Shown: positions 7,937 through 17,197 of the stretch, one piece after another | How positions within the stretch are numbered: position 1 is the stretch's first letter | Layout: every line of letters starts with the position of its first letter | Source: Modicisalibacter ilicicola DSM 19980 | Lineage (GTDB): Bacteria; Pseudomonadota; Gammaproteobacteria; Pseudomonadales; Halomonadaceae | DNA length: 64,000 nucleotides | Assembly: GCF_900128925.1 (NCBI RefSeq) | Contig: NZ_FQUJ01000014.1 | Span: 1 to 64,000 of the forward strand | Direction: 5' to 3' | Position numbers and translations under genes: made by a program | Notes under the pieces: generated by a model | What the model was told of the DNA's origin: nothing | The model's input: only the letters and a program-made list of their open reading frames with translations | The model's database searches: none

Positions 7937-10140
7937 GGCATGGGTTCTCCCTGCAGGCGCTTGAGGGGGGCACGCCGTGCGATCAGGCGACGACGCCCGG
8001 CATTCGTGAAGCGCACCTCGATTACCGGATTGGAAGGGTTGCCTTCGACAAGCACGATCTCGCCGGCACCGAATACTTCATGCAACACCCGCTGACCGGG
8101 GGTATAGAGATCGTCGACCCCCTCTCGACTGCTCGCGGCAATGGCACTTGCCTGTCTCGCCGACGCCAGGGGGAGTGTCGCTCCCGACGCGGCGAGGTAG
8201 CGAGCAACGAGTTCCGGTGACCCGACTTCCACGGCCGTCGTCGTGCCATCGCGCAACGCTCGGGCGACGCGGTTGCCATCTTCCCAGGCGCTTTCGGCGA
8301 TGAAGCGGCTCGGGCGGTGTTCACCGCCGTCGTGCAGCATCAGAAGACGCTCCCGAGCCCGCGTTATCGCCACATAGAACAGCCGGCGCTCCTCTTCCAG
8401 CCGCTCGTCGTCCAGGGGGTTGTCCCGGCTGTAATGCGGAAAGTCCTCCTCGTTCGCGCCCCACAGTGCCACCCAGGGCCACTCCAATCCCTTGGCACCA
8501 TGCACCGTGGTGATCAACACCCCATCGGTTCGATTCTCGACCGGGCGATGAAGCAGGTCGATGAAATCTTCCGGCGCCTGGACGAGTTCGTCCGCCTGTT
8601 CGATCAGCACATCGAGCAGGCGGACGTCCTCCTCGCCCTTTTCACGGCGCGCCGCGGCTCGCTTGAGCACCTTTTCGGCATCGAGACGTTCGACGATCAG
8701 CTCGAGCAAGCGCGCCGGCGGCAGGGCCGCCAGCCTGGGCAGTTCGCAGAGCAGTTCCCAGCGGCGCTTGAGATTGCGCCGCTGCATCGGCTTGAGGCCT
8801 GCCAGCAGAGGGTCGTGACGCTCGGGCCAGCGTTGGCTCTCCGCCAGACGCAGTGCCAGTCTCTGCAGTCGCTCCCGGGCCACGAAGGGAGTGGGCTGCG
8901 ACAGCAGCAGCAACAGATGCCCGGGGTCCTGCAGCAGGCGAGGCTCGCGGGCCAGGCGAAGATAGCCCGCCAGGGCCTGCACCAGCGGCAGGCGAAAGAC
9001 GAAGCGATCATCCCGGGACAGACGAAAGGGGATGCCGGCGCGCAGCAACTGCAACTGCACAGAGACCGACAGGGACCAGCTTCTCACCAGGATACAGGCC
9101 TGAACCAGAGAACGGCCGCCGCGTTGCCAGTTCGTCAGTTCCTCGATCAGGCGTCCACCGCCCTGCCCGGTATCGATGCTGGTGAGAGGATTGCCCGGGG
9201 CCGCCACACAGAGCTGATCGGGTCGACGACGATTGGCGCTTATGGCGTGGTTGGCGCTCAGGGCCAGGGCGTGCCCATGACGAAAGGTGGCCGACAGCGG
9301 GTAGTCGGAGGCCGCGCCGAAGCTCGCGGTGAAACGCTCGAGCATGTAATCGGGGCGGGCACCTCGCCACTCGTAGATGCACTGGTTGGCATCCCCCACC
9401 ACCATCACATCGGCCTGGCGCCCCGCCAGCACCGCCAGCAGTCGCTGTTGCGCCTCGTTGATGTCCTGATACTCGTCGACGATGACATGGTCGAGAAAGC
9501 CCTGCACGCGGTTGCGTACCGCGCTGTCGCCTTCGAGGCAGCGCAGTGGACGGTAGAGCAGGTCGGCATAGGTCATCTGCCCGTGCTGTTCGAGCAGCGA
9601 CTCCAGCTGCTCGAAGGCGTCGATGAAATGGCCGGTGTCCGGACCGAAGTCGAGCCGGTCGTAGAGTGTCGCCGGCGGCATCATCTCGGCCTTGACCAGC
9701 TCGCAGAAATGGCTGAGCGCCTCGAGGCGCTCGGGCTCCAGGGCCGCCTCCCGCGCGCTCTCCTCGGCGGTTTCCAGAGCCCGCATGGCGGCCTGACGCA
9801 GCAGGCGCTCACGCTGCCAGTCCGCCAGCAATTCCCGGGGAGCGAGTCGTCCCCAGCGGGTCAGGCTTTGGGTCAGGCGATGACCGATGGAGTGGAAGGT
9901 CCGCACCTCGGGCAACGCTTGCCCGGCAGGTGCCAGCGCGGCGAGCTTGGACGTGAAGTCCTCCCGGGCGGCGCGGTTGAACATCAGCACCAGAATACGC
10001 CGGGCCGGCACCCCCTGGGCCAGCAGATGCAGGACCCGGGCCACCATGGTGGTGGTCTTGCCGGCACCCGCCACCGCCGCGACCCGCGCGTGCCCTCGCT
10101 CATGGGCAACCACCGCGTGCTGTTCGGCCGTCAGGTTCAC
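7933..10140 (-). CDS. UvrD/Rep-family ATP-dependent DNA helicase
   Basis: About 735 residues, a superfamily 1A 3'-5' helicase. Motif Q/I is near the N-terminus (LTAEQHAVV, then AVAGAGKTTTM near residues 22-32). Motif II is VDEYQDIN, motif III GDANQCIYEWRGA, motif V TTVHGAKGLEWPWV, and motif VI VAITRARERLLM. A C-terminal GQRVLHEVFGAGEIV block is the Tudor-like region of PcrA/UvrD. I prefer the GTG at 10140, overlapping the DUF1285 stop as GTGA; a start 12 codons earlier would overlap DUF1285 further. Likely a repair or replication-restart helicase; it is shorter and more divergent than housekeeping UvrD. Confidence 0.9.
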   Translation of the reverse strand: MNLTAEQHAVVAHERGHARVAAVAGAGKTTTMVARVLHLLAQGVPARRILVLMFNRAAREDFTSKLAALAPAGQALPEVRTFHSIGHRLTQSLTRWGRLAPRELLADWQRERLLRQAAMRALETAEESAREAALEPERLEALSHFCELVKAEMMPPATLYDRLDFGPDTGHFIDAFEQLESLLEQHGQMTYADLLYRPLRCLEGDSAVRNRVQGFLDHVIVDEYQDINEAQQRLLAVLAGRQADVMVVGDANQCIYEWRGARPDYMLERFTASFGAASDYPLSATFRHGHALALSANHAISANRRRPDQLCVAAPGNPLTSIDTGQGGGRLIEELTNWQRGGRSLVQACILVRSWSLSVSVQLQLLRAGIPFRLSRDDRFVFRLPLVQALAGYLRLAREPRLLQDPGHLLLLLSQPTPFVARERLQRLALRLAESQRWPERHDPLLAGLKPMQRRNLKRRWELLCELPRLAALPPARLLELIVERLDAEKVLKRAAARREKGEEDVRLLDVLIEQADELVQAPEDFIDLLHRPVENRTDGVLITTVHGAKGLEWPWVALWGANEEDFPHYSRDNPLDDERLEEERRLFYVAITRARERLLMLHDGGEHRPSRFIAESAWEDGNRVARALRDGTTTAVEVGSPELVARYLAASGATLPLASARQASAIAASSREGVDDLYTPGQRVLHEVFGAGEIVLVEGNPSNPVIEVRFTNAGRRRLIARRAPLKRLQGEPMP

Positions 10141-10697
10141 GACGATCCCGCGTCGAGGACGCCCAGGGGCTGCCACACGCCCTGGCTGACGAGGCCCAGT
10201 TCGGTCTGGTCCCTCACCTGGCGATGCTCGGCGAGCTCGACCAGGCGATAGTAGACGTTGCGGTTGAAGCGGGCTCCAAGACCAAAGCGCACGCTGACTT
10301 CCGGCACCGGCTCGCCTTCCGGGGTCTGGCTGACGACCAGGCGATGCTCATGGCCCAGGTCGAGCCGATCCCCCATGTTGGTGGTGAGGTGCCAGAGCGT
10401 CACCTCTCCCGACTGCTCGGGTTCGGCATCGACGATCAGGAAGGGACGGTCCTCGACGCGAATGTGCATCTTCTCCACCGGGGTGACCAGGCAATATGCC
10501 CCATCGGCCTCGCGACGCAATAGCGTCGACAGCAGGCGCAAGAGACGCGGTCGCTGGATGGGCGCGCCTTCATGTATCCAGGTGCCGTCACTGCGGATCA
10601 CGAGGTCCATGTCACCGCTGTGCTCGGGGTTCCACTGATCGACCGGCGGTATCTTGCCACCGGGTTCGACATGCGACAGTAACGGTTCCAGCGCCAT
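10137..10697 (-). CDS. DUF1285 family protein
   Basis: A 186-residue soluble protein matching the DUF1285 pattern: PPVDQWNPEHSGDMDLVIRSDGTWIHEG at the N-terminus, then RLLRLLSTLLRREADGAYCLVTPVEK and VEDRPFLIVDAE. The family has no established function. It is the first gene of a minus-strand operon DUF1285, helicase, sulfurtransferase, joined by GTGA and ATGA overlaps. In other gammaproteobacteria it commonly lies near the holB/tatD region, as here. Confidence 0.85.
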   Translation of the reverse strand: MALEPLLSHVEPGGKIPPVDQWNPEHSGDMDLVIRSDGTWIHEGAPIQRPRLLRLLSTLLRREADGAYCLVTPVEKMHIRVEDRPFLIVDAEPEQSGEVTLWHLTTNMGDRLDLGHEHRLVVSQTPEGEPVPEVSVRFGLGARFNRNVYYRLVELAEHRQVRDQTELGLVSQGVWQPLGVLDAGSS

Positions 10698-10746
10698 GGC
10701 TCCTCCCTGACTGACATGGGTCAGACGACATGCCTAAACGAGTTGG

Positions 10747-11574
10747 TTACATCAGATTAGCGTCTGTCAGTGCCTGTCGCATCTCTTCCGATGCCTGGGG
10801 CGCGGCGGCACGAAAGAGACGGTAGAAATTGACCGTGGTCTGCATCGCCACCTCGTCGAGGCTGATGCCTCGCTCCCGGGCGATACAGTCGGCAACCTCC
10901 ACCACCCACTGGGGTTCGTTCGGCTTGCCGCGATGCGGTACCGGCGCCAGGTACGGGCTGTCGGTCTCGATCAGCAGCCGATCCAGCGGGATCGCCCGCG
11001 CCAATTCGCGAATCGCCTCGGCGTTGCGAAACGTCACGATGCCCGACAGGGAGATGAAGAAGCCGTGAGCCACGGCCTGGCGTGCCATGTCGAGTTCCTC
11101 GGTGAAACAGTGCAGCACGCCGCCGACGGCCGGGTCGGTGTGCTCGCGAATCAACGAGAGCGTCTCATCCCTGGCGTCTCGCGTATGCACGATGACCGGC
11201 AACTCGAGCTCGGTAGCCGCCTGGAGATGACGCCTGAAACGCTCGAACTGCACTTCTCGGGGGATGGTGTCGTAGTGATAGTCGAGCCCGGTTTCACCGA
11301 TGGCCACCACGTCGAAGCGTTCGGCGCAGGCCTTGATCTCCTCGACACTGGGTTCGCGCGCGACTCGGTGCAGCGGATGGACACCGGCCGAGATGGCGAC
11401 GTCCTCGTGTGCTCGCGCAATCCCGGCCAGCGTCTCGACATCCTCGAGGGTGACGGCGATGGCAAGAAACTGGCGCACCTCCCGCTCGCGGGCGGCGTCC
11501 AGGGCCGCATTCAGATCCCCCGAATGCGCCTTGAGATCGAGACGGTCGAGATGACAATGGGAGTCGACAAACAT
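10747..11574 (-). CDS. tatD: TatD-family metal-dependent hydrolase (DNase)
   Basis: A 275-residue TIM-barrel metallohydrolase. The N-terminal DSHCHLD carries the His-x-His metal pair (His6, His8); GETGLDYHYD holds the conserved Glu; VIVHTRDA and GVLHCFTE carry metal-binding His residues; the C-terminal IETDSPYLAP is the family signature with the catalytic Asp. I chose ATG 11574; a TTG two codons earlier is also in frame. It is placed downstream of pilZ and holB as in Pseudomonas, so it is the YcfH-type member of the family rather than TatD proper. Confidence 0.92.
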   Translation of the reverse strand: MFVDSHCHLDRLDLKAHSGDLNAALDAAREREVRQFLAIAVTLEDVETLAGIARAHEDVAISAGVHPLHRVAREPSVEEIKACAERFDVVAIGETGLDYHYDTIPREVQFERFRRHLQAATELELPVIVHTRDARDETLSLIREHTDPAVGGVLHCFTEELDMARQAVAHGFFISLSGIVTFRNAEAIRELARAIPLDRLLIETDSPYLAPVPHRGKPNEPQWVVEVADCIARERGISLDEVAMQTTVNFYRLFRAAAPQASEEMRQALTDANLM

Positions 11575-11625
11575 GCGCAAACAACACTCGTGTCAGGAAA
11601 TGAAAACGTGTCCCCTTCACAGCGC

Positions 11626-11961
11626 TCAAAGCGTGTAGGTGGGGGCTCCCTTGTTGAGCTGCCCGGCCAGTTGGCTCTCGATGCGGTCGCGCACCGCCTG
11701 GTCCTCGGCACTGAAATGGATGCCGATGCCCGGCATGCGGCGCCCCGAGACCCCCGGGGGCGAGATCCACACCACCTGCCCCGTGACGGGAAGACGCTCG
11801 CTCTCCTCGGGCAGGGTCAGGAGGAGAAAGACCTCCTGGCCGAGGGTGTAACGCTCCTGGGTGGGAACGAAGATGCCACCTCGCTCGAGCATCGGCATGT
11901 AGGCCGAGAGCAAGGTCTGGGTATTCTTGATACTCAAGGAGAGTGCTTTCTTTCCGGACAT
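11626..11961 (-). CDS. pilZ: PilZ-domain protein (type IV pilus biogenesis PilZ)
   Basis: A 111-residue protein with the sequence layout of Pseudomonas PilZ: SLSIKNTQTLLSAYMPMLERGGIFVPT, then VFLLLTLPEESERLPVTGQVVWISPPG and PGIGIHF. Like authentic PilZ it lacks the RxxxR motif needed for c-di-GMP binding at the N-terminus. It acts in type IV pilus assembly with the ATPase PilB and FimX-like proteins. The position directly after holB and before tatD is the conserved one. No other pilus gene is in the window. Confidence 0.92.
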   Translation of the reverse strand: MSGKKALSLSIKNTQTLLSAYMPMLERGGIFVPTQERYTLGQEVFLLLTLPEESERLPVTGQVVWISPPGVSGRRMPGIGIHFSAEDQAVRDRIESQLAGQLNKGAPTYTL

Positions 11962-11986
11962 TTGTTGCCTCGTGGCTCAAGGGGCT

Positions 11987-12964
11987 CTAGGAACGCAGCA
12001 GCGCCGACCAGCGTACCAGCCAGGCTTCGAGCACCAGCTGCGGATTGGGGTTGCTCCCCGTCACCAGCAGGCGCCGCTGCTCCCGTGCATAGTCGAGCAG
12101 GCGAAACCAGTCCTGCACTCGCGCATTCTTGGTCGCCTGACGGTAGAGAGGCAGCAGATCGAGGTTGCGCACGCGTTCGGTATCACCGGACAGGCCAAGG
12201 CGGATCAGATCCTCGAGCCAGGTGATACCGTACCACAGGATGCGGTCCACGGCCTGGCGATCCAGACGCGAGGCCTCGGCAACCGGTTCGCTCCCCCGCA
12301 CCAGTGCATCGAACAGCTCCTGCAGTTCCTGGCGCAGCGCACGGGATTCGGAACTGGCCAGCTCTCTAGCTAGTAACGGCAATCCGCCCGAGACCCTTAG
12401 CCAGAATTGCCCATCATCCCCCTCTCCCAGGGCGTCGCTCAACCAGGGCAGGCACGCTGATGCCTCCGGAACACCAAGCGGCCAGTGCTGGCAACGGGAC
12501 CGGATAGTCGCCAGCATGCGCGAGGGCACATCCGCCAGCAGAATGAACAGGGTGCGTTCCCCGGGCTCCTCCAGGCTCTTGAGCAAGGCGTTGGCGGCGG
12601 CGACGTTCATCGCCTCGGCGGGCTGCAAAAGGATGACGCGATAACCGCCCTGCTGCGCCGTCTGTGCCACGAAGTGGTTGACCTCACGAATCGGATCGAT
12701 GCGTATCTGGCGACTCTTCTCCGCCGGAGAGACCCGCAGCAGGTCGGGATGGTAGCCCGACAGCAGCATGCGACAGTCATGGCATTCGCCACAGGCGACC
12801 TCGCCAGGTCGACGACACAGCGTTCGGGCCAGCAAGGCCTCGGCCAGTTCCTGCTTGCCCACCCCATGCGGCCCGGAAAGCAGCAAGGCATGCGGCAGTC
12901 GGCCGGCCTCCTGCAATCCAGTCAGACGTGTCCACAACGACTGTTGCCAGGGCAGCGGCCTCAC
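11987..12964 (-). CDS. holB: DNA polymerase III delta' subunit
   Basis: About 325 residues, an AAA+ clamp-loader subunit. The Walker A-like SGPHGVGKQEL and the zinc-binding run CRRPGEVACGECHDC are visible, followed by NALLKSLEEPGERTLFILL and the arginine-containing TIRSRCQ (SRC motif). Delta' opens the beta clamp together with the gamma complex. The GTG at 12964 overlaps the tmk stop as GTGA and gives an N-terminus (RPLPWQQSLW) like other HolB proteins; another GTG at 12979 is also possible. Confidence 0.92.
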   Translation of the reverse strand: MRPLPWQQSLWTRLTGLQEAGRLPHALLLSGPHGVGKQELAEALLARTLCRRPGEVACGECHDCRMLLSGYHPDLLRVSPAEKSRQIRIDPIREVNHFVAQTAQQGGYRVILLQPAEAMNVAAANALLKSLEEPGERTLFILLADVPSRMLATIRSRCQHWPLGVPEASACLPWLSDALGEGDDGQFWLRVSGGLPLLARELASSESRALRQELQELFDALVRGSEPVAEASRLDRQAVDRILWYGITWLEDLIRLGLSGDTERVRNLDLLPLYRQATKNARVQDWFRLLDYAREQRRLLVTGSNPNPQLVLEAWLVRWSALLRS

Positions 12965-13620
12965 GTCATGCCCCCCCACCAGTCTTGCAGACAGGCTTCG
13001 ATAGCCTGCTGAACGTCCTCGAGCGACTGGGCGGCATCGATGATCGCGAAACGCTCCGGCTGGGAGGATGCCCGCCGCAGATAGACGTTGCGCACGGCGG
13101 TGAAGAAGTCCGCACGTTCCTGTTCGAAGCGATCCCGCTCGTTGCCACGCTCGCTGACCCGGCGTTGCGCGGCCTCGACCGGCATGTCCAGCAGTAGCGT
13201 CAGATCCGGCTGCAGTCCTCGCTGCACCAGGGTTTCCAACGTGGCGATGGCATCGTTGTCGATACCGCGTCCGCCACCCTGGTAGGCGAAGGTGGCATCG
13301 GTGAAGCGATCGCAGACGACCCAGGCCCCTCGTGCCAGGGCCGGACGAACGAGTCGTTCGAGGTGCTGGGCGCGGGCGGCGAAGATCAGCAGCAATTCGG
13401 CATCATCGCTCAGCGGCTCCTCCTCGGCGGGGTCCAGAAGCAGGCGTCGAATCGCCTCGGCACGGGGCGTCCCACCGGGCTCCCGGGTACGCACGACCTC
13501 GACCCCGCGCCGTGCCAGGAACTCGCAGACAAAACCGAGGTTGGTGCTCTTGCCGACCCCTTCACCGCCCTCGAGGGTGATGAAGCGACCACGTCCTGGC
13601 GAACGACTCTCATCCAACAT
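12961..13620 (-). CDS. tmk: Thymidylate kinase
   Basis: A 219-residue kinase that phosphorylates dTMP to dTDP. The P-loop EGGEGVGKST (residues 17-26), the DR(F/Y) motif in VVCDRFTDATFAYQGGGRG, and the lid region near RRVSERGNERDRFE are all present; the lid is of the bacterial type with Arg residues. It has a slightly long N-terminus (about 10 extra residues) relative to E. coli. The stop overlaps holB, and mltG is 12 bases upstream, so it is inside the same minus-strand operon. Confidence 0.95.
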   Translation of the reverse strand: MLDESRSPGRGRFITLEGGEGVGKSTNLGFVCEFLARRGVEVVRTREPGGTPRAEAIRRLLLDPAEEEPLSDDAELLLIFAARAQHLERLVRPALARGAWVVCDRFTDATFAYQGGGRGIDNDAIATLETLVQRGLQPDLTLLLDMPVEAAQRRVSERGNERDRFEQERADFFTAVRNVYLRRASSQPERFAIIDAAQSLEDVQQAIEACLQDWWGGMT

Positions 13621-13632
13621 AGCGTGCCGAAC

Positions 13633-14634
13633 TCATCGATTGAGAATGTAGCGACGCACCGCCGCATTGTGTTCTTTCAAGTTGCGCGAGAAGTGATGCG
13701 TTCCATCCCCCTTGGCGACGAAGTAAAGCGCGTTCCCCTCGGCGGGATCCACTGCCGCCTCCAGGGCCGCCCGGCCGGGCATGGCGATCGGTGTCGGTGG
13801 CAAGCCATCGATCACGTAGGTGTTGTACGGGGTGGGCCGGCGCAGATCGGCGCGGGTGATATTGCCCTCATACCTGTCTCCCATGCCGTAGATCACGGTG
13901 GGGTCGGTCTGCAGGCGCATTCCTCGCTCCAGCCGACGCTTGAAGACGCCGGCGATCTCGCGACGCTCGCCCTCGGCGCCTGTCTCGCGCTCGATCAGCG
14001 ACGCCATGATCAGTGCCTCATAGGGAGACTCCAGAGGCAGATCGCCGCGGCGCGCCTCCCAGGCCGCGGTCAGTTCCGATTCCATCCGTGCATGAGACTG
14101 GCGCAATATGTCGAGATCGCTGCTGCCCTTGTGATAACGATAGGTATCCGGGAAGAAACGCCCTTCCGGATGCTGATCCGGGCGCCCCAATGCCGCCATG
14201 ACCTCGGCATCGCTCATTCCGGCAGTACGCTGGGACAGCTTGGGAGCGGAGGCCAGCAGATCGCGCATCTGCCCGAAGGTCCAGCCTTCGGGGATCGTCA
14301 GCGGGTAGCTCACGACCTCATCGCTTCCCAGCAGCGCGATGGCTTCCCTGCTGCTCATCCCCGGCTTGAGCATGAATTCTCCGGCGCGCAGCTGTGACAC
14401 GCTGTCAGGCGACAGTCTTGCCAGCAGTCGCAGCGACCAATCCTCGGCCAGGATACCGCGTTCGGCGAGATCATTGACCACGCGATTGAAGCTGGCGCCT
14501 CGCGGCACTTCGTAGAGGGTCGGCTCCTCGATGGCAATGGGTGCCGCGAGGCGCAATTGCCAGTACTGGTAACCGGCAAAGGCCAGCCCGCCCCCCAGAA
14601 CGAGCAGGATGATCACTGCCTTGAGCAACCGCAT
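13633..14634 (-). CDS. mltG: Endolytic murein transglycosylase MltG
   Basis: A 333-residue inner-membrane protein with one N-terminal anchor (residues 5-25) and a periplasmic YceG-like domain. A LysM-like region precedes the catalytic domain. The catalytic segment is ASLIERETG at about residues 211-219, containing the essential Glu, followed by RREIAGVFKRRLERGMRLQTDPTVIYG and the C-terminal SRNLKEHNAAVRRY. MltG cuts nascent glycan strands and sets their length. It lies between pabC and tmk as in most gammaproteobacteria. Confidence 0.95.
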   Translation of the reverse strand: MRLLKAVIILLVLGGGLAFAGYQYWQLRLAAPIAIEEPTLYEVPRGASFNRVVNDLAERGILAEDWSLRLLARLSPDSVSQLRAGEFMLKPGMSSREAIALLGSDEVVSYPLTIPEGWTFGQMRDLLASAPKLSQRTAGMSDAEVMAALGRPDQHPEGRFFPDTYRYHKGSSDLDILRQSHARMESELTAAWEARRGDLPLESPYEALIMASLIERETGAEGERREIAGVFKRRLERGMRLQTDPTVIYGMGDRYEGNITRADLRRPTPYNTYVIDGLPPTPIAMPGRAALEAAVDPAEGNALYFVAKGDGTHHFSRNLKEHNAAVRRYILNR

Positions 14635-14648
14635 GTCTCGCCCTTCCT

Positions 14649-15452
14649 CTAAAACGTACTCGGATAGCCCAGTAATTCATGGGCCTTCATTTGCAGCAAG
14701 CGGTGGGCGGGACCCAGCGCCCATTGTCTGATGACCTTGCCGTCCGCAGCCTCGAGCTGGGTGACCGGCCACACGCCCTGGACCGAGTTGCCCAGCCACA
14801 GCGCCTGAACCGTATCCAGCTCATCGGCGTGGCGTGATACCTCGTCGATCGGCTGGCTCGCCAGCAACGCCGCGCGCAGCGTGCCGGCAACGCCACAGCG
14901 GTCGAGCCGCGGTGTCTCCAGACACCCGTCCTGCAGCCAGAACAGATTCATGCAGGTCGCCTCGACCACACAACCCTCGCTGTCGCACAGCACACCTTCG
15001 GCAATACCTTCGTCCCGCCATTCCTGGCGGGCGAGCACGTTCTCCAGGCGATTGAGATGCTTGAGCCCTGCCAAGCGCGGCTGAATGCCGAGCCGGAGTT
15101 CGCACAGCCGCAACCTGACGCCTTCACGCCAACGGTACGGGGCGGGAGTGAAGTGCATCACCTGCCAGCGCAGACGCGGCTCGGCCTCGTCGGGAGGCAG
15201 GTAACCTCGGCCGCCGCTGCCCCGTGTGACGATGATCTTCAGCAGGTGCAGTCCGGGGCCGGCCTGGTACGGCAGGGCATCGAGCATGGCTCGGTCGGGG
15301 AAAGGGATGGCAAGCCGCTCGCAGCCGCGTGCCAGACGCATCAGGTGCTCGTTCCAGAGTAGGGGTCGATTGTCGCGGACCAGCACGGTCTCGAAGAGGC
15401 CATCCCCGTAGGCGAATCCCCGGTCGTCGATTGGAACCTTGCCATCATGCAT
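14649..15452 (-). CDS. pabC: Aminodeoxychorismate lyase
   Basis: A 267-residue fold-type IV PLP enzyme that converts 4-amino-4-deoxychorismate to p-aminobenzoate and pyruvate for folate. DRGFAYGDGLFETVLV at residues 10-25 is the class IV signature start; the PLP lysine is Lys131 in GLKHLNRLENVLA; EGCVVEATCMNLFW follows. It could also be confused with a D-amino acid aminotransferase, but the location between fabF and mltG supports PabC. Six bases separate it from fabF. Confidence 0.92.
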   Translation of the reverse strand: MHDGKVPIDDRGFAYGDGLFETVLVRDNRPLLWNEHLMRLARGCERLAIPFPDRAMLDALPYQAGPGLHLLKIIVTRGSGGRGYLPPDEAEPRLRWQVMHFTPAPYRWREGVRLRLCELRLGIQPRLAGLKHLNRLENVLARQEWRDEGIAEGVLCDSEGCVVEATCMNLFWLQDGCLETPRLDRCGVAGTLRAALLASQPIDEVSRHADELDTVQALWLGNSVQGVWPVTQLEAADGKVIRQWALGPAHRLLQMKAHELLGYPSTF

Positions 15453-15458
15453 GGTCGA

Positions 15459-16697
15459 TCAGAGGCGCCCGAAGATCAGTGACCCGTTGGTACCGCCGAA
15501 GCCAAACGAATTGGACAGGGCGTAATCCAAGGCCATTTGCCGGGCGGTGTGCGGCACATAATCGAGCGCGCAGCCTTCCTGGGGATTGTCCAGATTGATG
15601 GTCGGTGGCACGACCTGATCGCGCAATGCCAGAATGCTGAAAATCGCCTCGACGGCACCGGCCGCTCCCAGCAGGTGGCCGATCATCGACTTGGTCGAGC
15701 TGACCGCCACCGACGCGGCCGCTGCCCCCATGACCTGTTCGATGGCGCGACTCTCGGCCAGGTCGCCAGTCTGGGTAGAGGTCCCGTGGGCATTGATGTA
15801 ACCGATCTGCGCAGGGTCGAGTTCGGCATCGCGAATGGCGTTGCGCATCGCCAATGCCGCGCCACGGCCATCCTCGGGCGGCGCCGTCATGTGGTGGGCA
15901 TCGTCGCTCATGCCGAAGCCCTTGATTTCGGCGTAGATGGTGGCCCCGCGCTTTTTGGCTTGCTCGTACTCCTCGAGGACCAGTACCCCGGCGCCATCGG
16001 AGAGCACGAAGCCATCACGGTCGCGATCCCAGGGGCGACTCGCCTGCTCGGGAGCCTCATTGCGAGTGGACAGCGCCCGGGCGGCGGAAAAGCCTCCCAG
16101 ACCCAGCGGTGTGGTCGCCATCTCGGACCCGCCACAGAGCATCACATCGGCATCGCCGTAGGCGATGGTTCGGGCACCGTAGCCGATGTTGTGCGTTCCG
16201 GTGGTGCATGCCGTGGTGATGGCAATGTTGGGACCACAGAAACCGTGCTGGATCGCCAGATTGCCGGCAATCATGTTGATGATCGACCCGGGGACGAAAA
16301 AGGGCGAGATACGCCGGGCCCCGCCCTTGTTCAGGGCATTGTGGTTATGCTCGATCATCGGCAGGCCACCGATCCCCGAACCGATGGCGACTCCGATCCG
16401 GTGGGCGTTCTGCTCGCCGCATTCAAGACCGGCATCCTCGATCGCCTGGTTGCCGGCGGCAATGCCGTACTGGATGAAGAGATCCATCTTGCGCGCGTCC
16501 TTGGGGTTCAGGTAAGGACTGATGTCGAAGTCCTTGACCGATCCACCGAAGCGCGTGTTGAAGCCGCTGGTATCGAAGTGCTCGATCGGGGCGACGCCGC
16601 TCTTGCCTGCCAGGATGTTGGCCCAGCTCTCTTTGACGGTGTTCCCGACCGGCGTTACCAGGCCCAGTCCGGTCACCACGACCCTTCTACGAGGCAT
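15459..16697 (-). CDS. fabF: Beta-ketoacyl-ACP synthase II
   Basis: A 412-residue condensing enzyme that elongates acyl-ACP with malonyl-ACP. The catalytic Cys is Cys164 in [10 protein letters not shown], and the two His are in [11 protein letters not shown] and [12 protein letters not shown]. The ATG at 16697 is preceded by TGGAGGAAAG, a very strong ribosome site; 13 further codons upstream are in frame but lack one. It is separated from acpP by a terminator and has its own TATAAT element, so it is probably transcribed partly on its own. Confidence 0.96.
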   Translation of the reverse strand: MPRRRVVVTGLGLVTPVGNTVKESWANILAGKSGVAPIEHFDTSGFNTRFGGSVKDFDISPYLNPKDARKMDLFIQYGIAAGNQAIEDAGLECGEQNAHRIGVAIGSGIGGLPMIEHNHNALNKGGARRISPFFVPGSIINMIAGNLAIQHGFCGPNIAITTACTTGTHNIGYGARTIAYGDADVMLCGGSEMATTPLGLGGFSAARALSTRNEAPEQASRPWDRDRDGFVLSDGAGVLVLEEYEQAKKRGATIYAEIKGFGMSDDAHHMTAPPEDGRGAALAMRNAIRDAELDPAQIGYINAHGTSTQTGDLAESRAIEQVMGAAAASVAVSSTKSMIGHLLGAAGAVEAIFSILALRDQVVPPTINLDNPQEGCALDYVPHTARQMALDYALSNSFGFGGTNGSLIFGRL

Positions 16698-16756
16698 CAG
16701 CTTTCCTCCAGACGTCAAAATCGTGCGCACTTGCATGTCGCATCGCTGTGGCGCGC

Positions 16757-16788
16757 ATTATACCCGAAGCATACCCGCTATGGGCCAA
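16757..16788 (-). promoter_or_regulatory. Probable fabF promoter
   Basis: On the minus strand a perfect TATAAT lies at 16762-16757, about 60 bases before the fabF ATG and after the acpP terminator. A good -35 is missing: the nearest match, TTGGCC (16788-16783), is at a long 20-base spacing. The -10 box is the main evidence. Confidence 0.5.
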
Positions 16789-16795
16789 TGATGCG

Positions 16796-16833
16796 TAAAA
16801 CGAAAGCCGCTCTGTTTCCAGAACGGCTTTCGT
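16796..16833 (-). terminator. Terminator or attenuator between acpP and fabF
   Basis: On the minus strand ACGAAAGCCG (16833-16824) pairs with CGGCTTTCGT (16809-16800); five more pairs including one G-U extend the stem to a GAAA loop, and TTTT follows at the 3' side. It is placed 35 bases after the acpP stop, where it would keep acpP mRNA abundant relative to fabF. Confidence 0.85.
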
Positions 16834-16867
16834 GAATACAGGCGGTCCAGGCCGCGCTTACGCCATC

Positions 16868-17101
16868 TTACTGGTGAGCAACGACGTAATCGATCGCTTC
16901 CTGCACGGTGGTGATCTTCTCGGCTTCCTCGTCGGGGATTTCGGTATCGAATTCCTCTTCAAGCGCCATGACCAATTCGACGGTATCCAAGGAATCCGCA
17001 CCGAGATCTTCGGTAAAAGAAGACGTGTTCTGGATATCTTCTTCCTTGACGTTCAGGCGCTCGGCCACGACTTTCTTCACACGCTCTTCGATGGTGCTCA
17101 T
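16868..17101 (-). CDS. acpP: Acyl carrier protein
   Basis: A 77-residue acidic helical-bundle protein. The phosphopantetheine attachment site is Ser37 in [14 protein letters not shown]. Length and sequence are typical of housekeeping ACP. AGGAG lies 10 bases before the ATG. Followed by a strong terminator, preceded by a 96-base gap with a possible promoter, matching the pattern in which acpP is expressed far above its neighbours. Confidence 0.98.
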   Translation of the reverse strand: MSTIEERVKKVVAERLNVKEEDIQNTSSFTEDLGADSLDTVELVMALEEEFDTEIPDEEAEKITTVQEAIDYVVAHQ

Positions 17102-17150
17102 TACGTTGCTACTCCTAATGGTACATATCCGTCGGCAAGACTGCCGGTAG

Positions 17151-17177
17151 TTTATAGTCGGCCTCTGGTTGACGCAA
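17151..17177 (-). promoter_or_regulatory. Possible acpP promoter
   Basis: In the fabG-acpP gap the minus strand reads TTGCGT (17177-17172), a short 15-base spacer, and TATAAA (17156-17151), about 50 bases upstream of the acpP ATG. The hexamers are good but the spacer is shorter than usual. Confidence 0.35.
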
Positions 17178-17197
17178 CCGAGGCGCCCTCTGACAAC

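Noticed and set aside
12971-12977. Seven-C run at the tmk/holB junction as a possible phase-variation tract
   Set aside because: Both frames around it are intact, and it lies at an overlap where an indel would change only the start of holB or the end of tmk.
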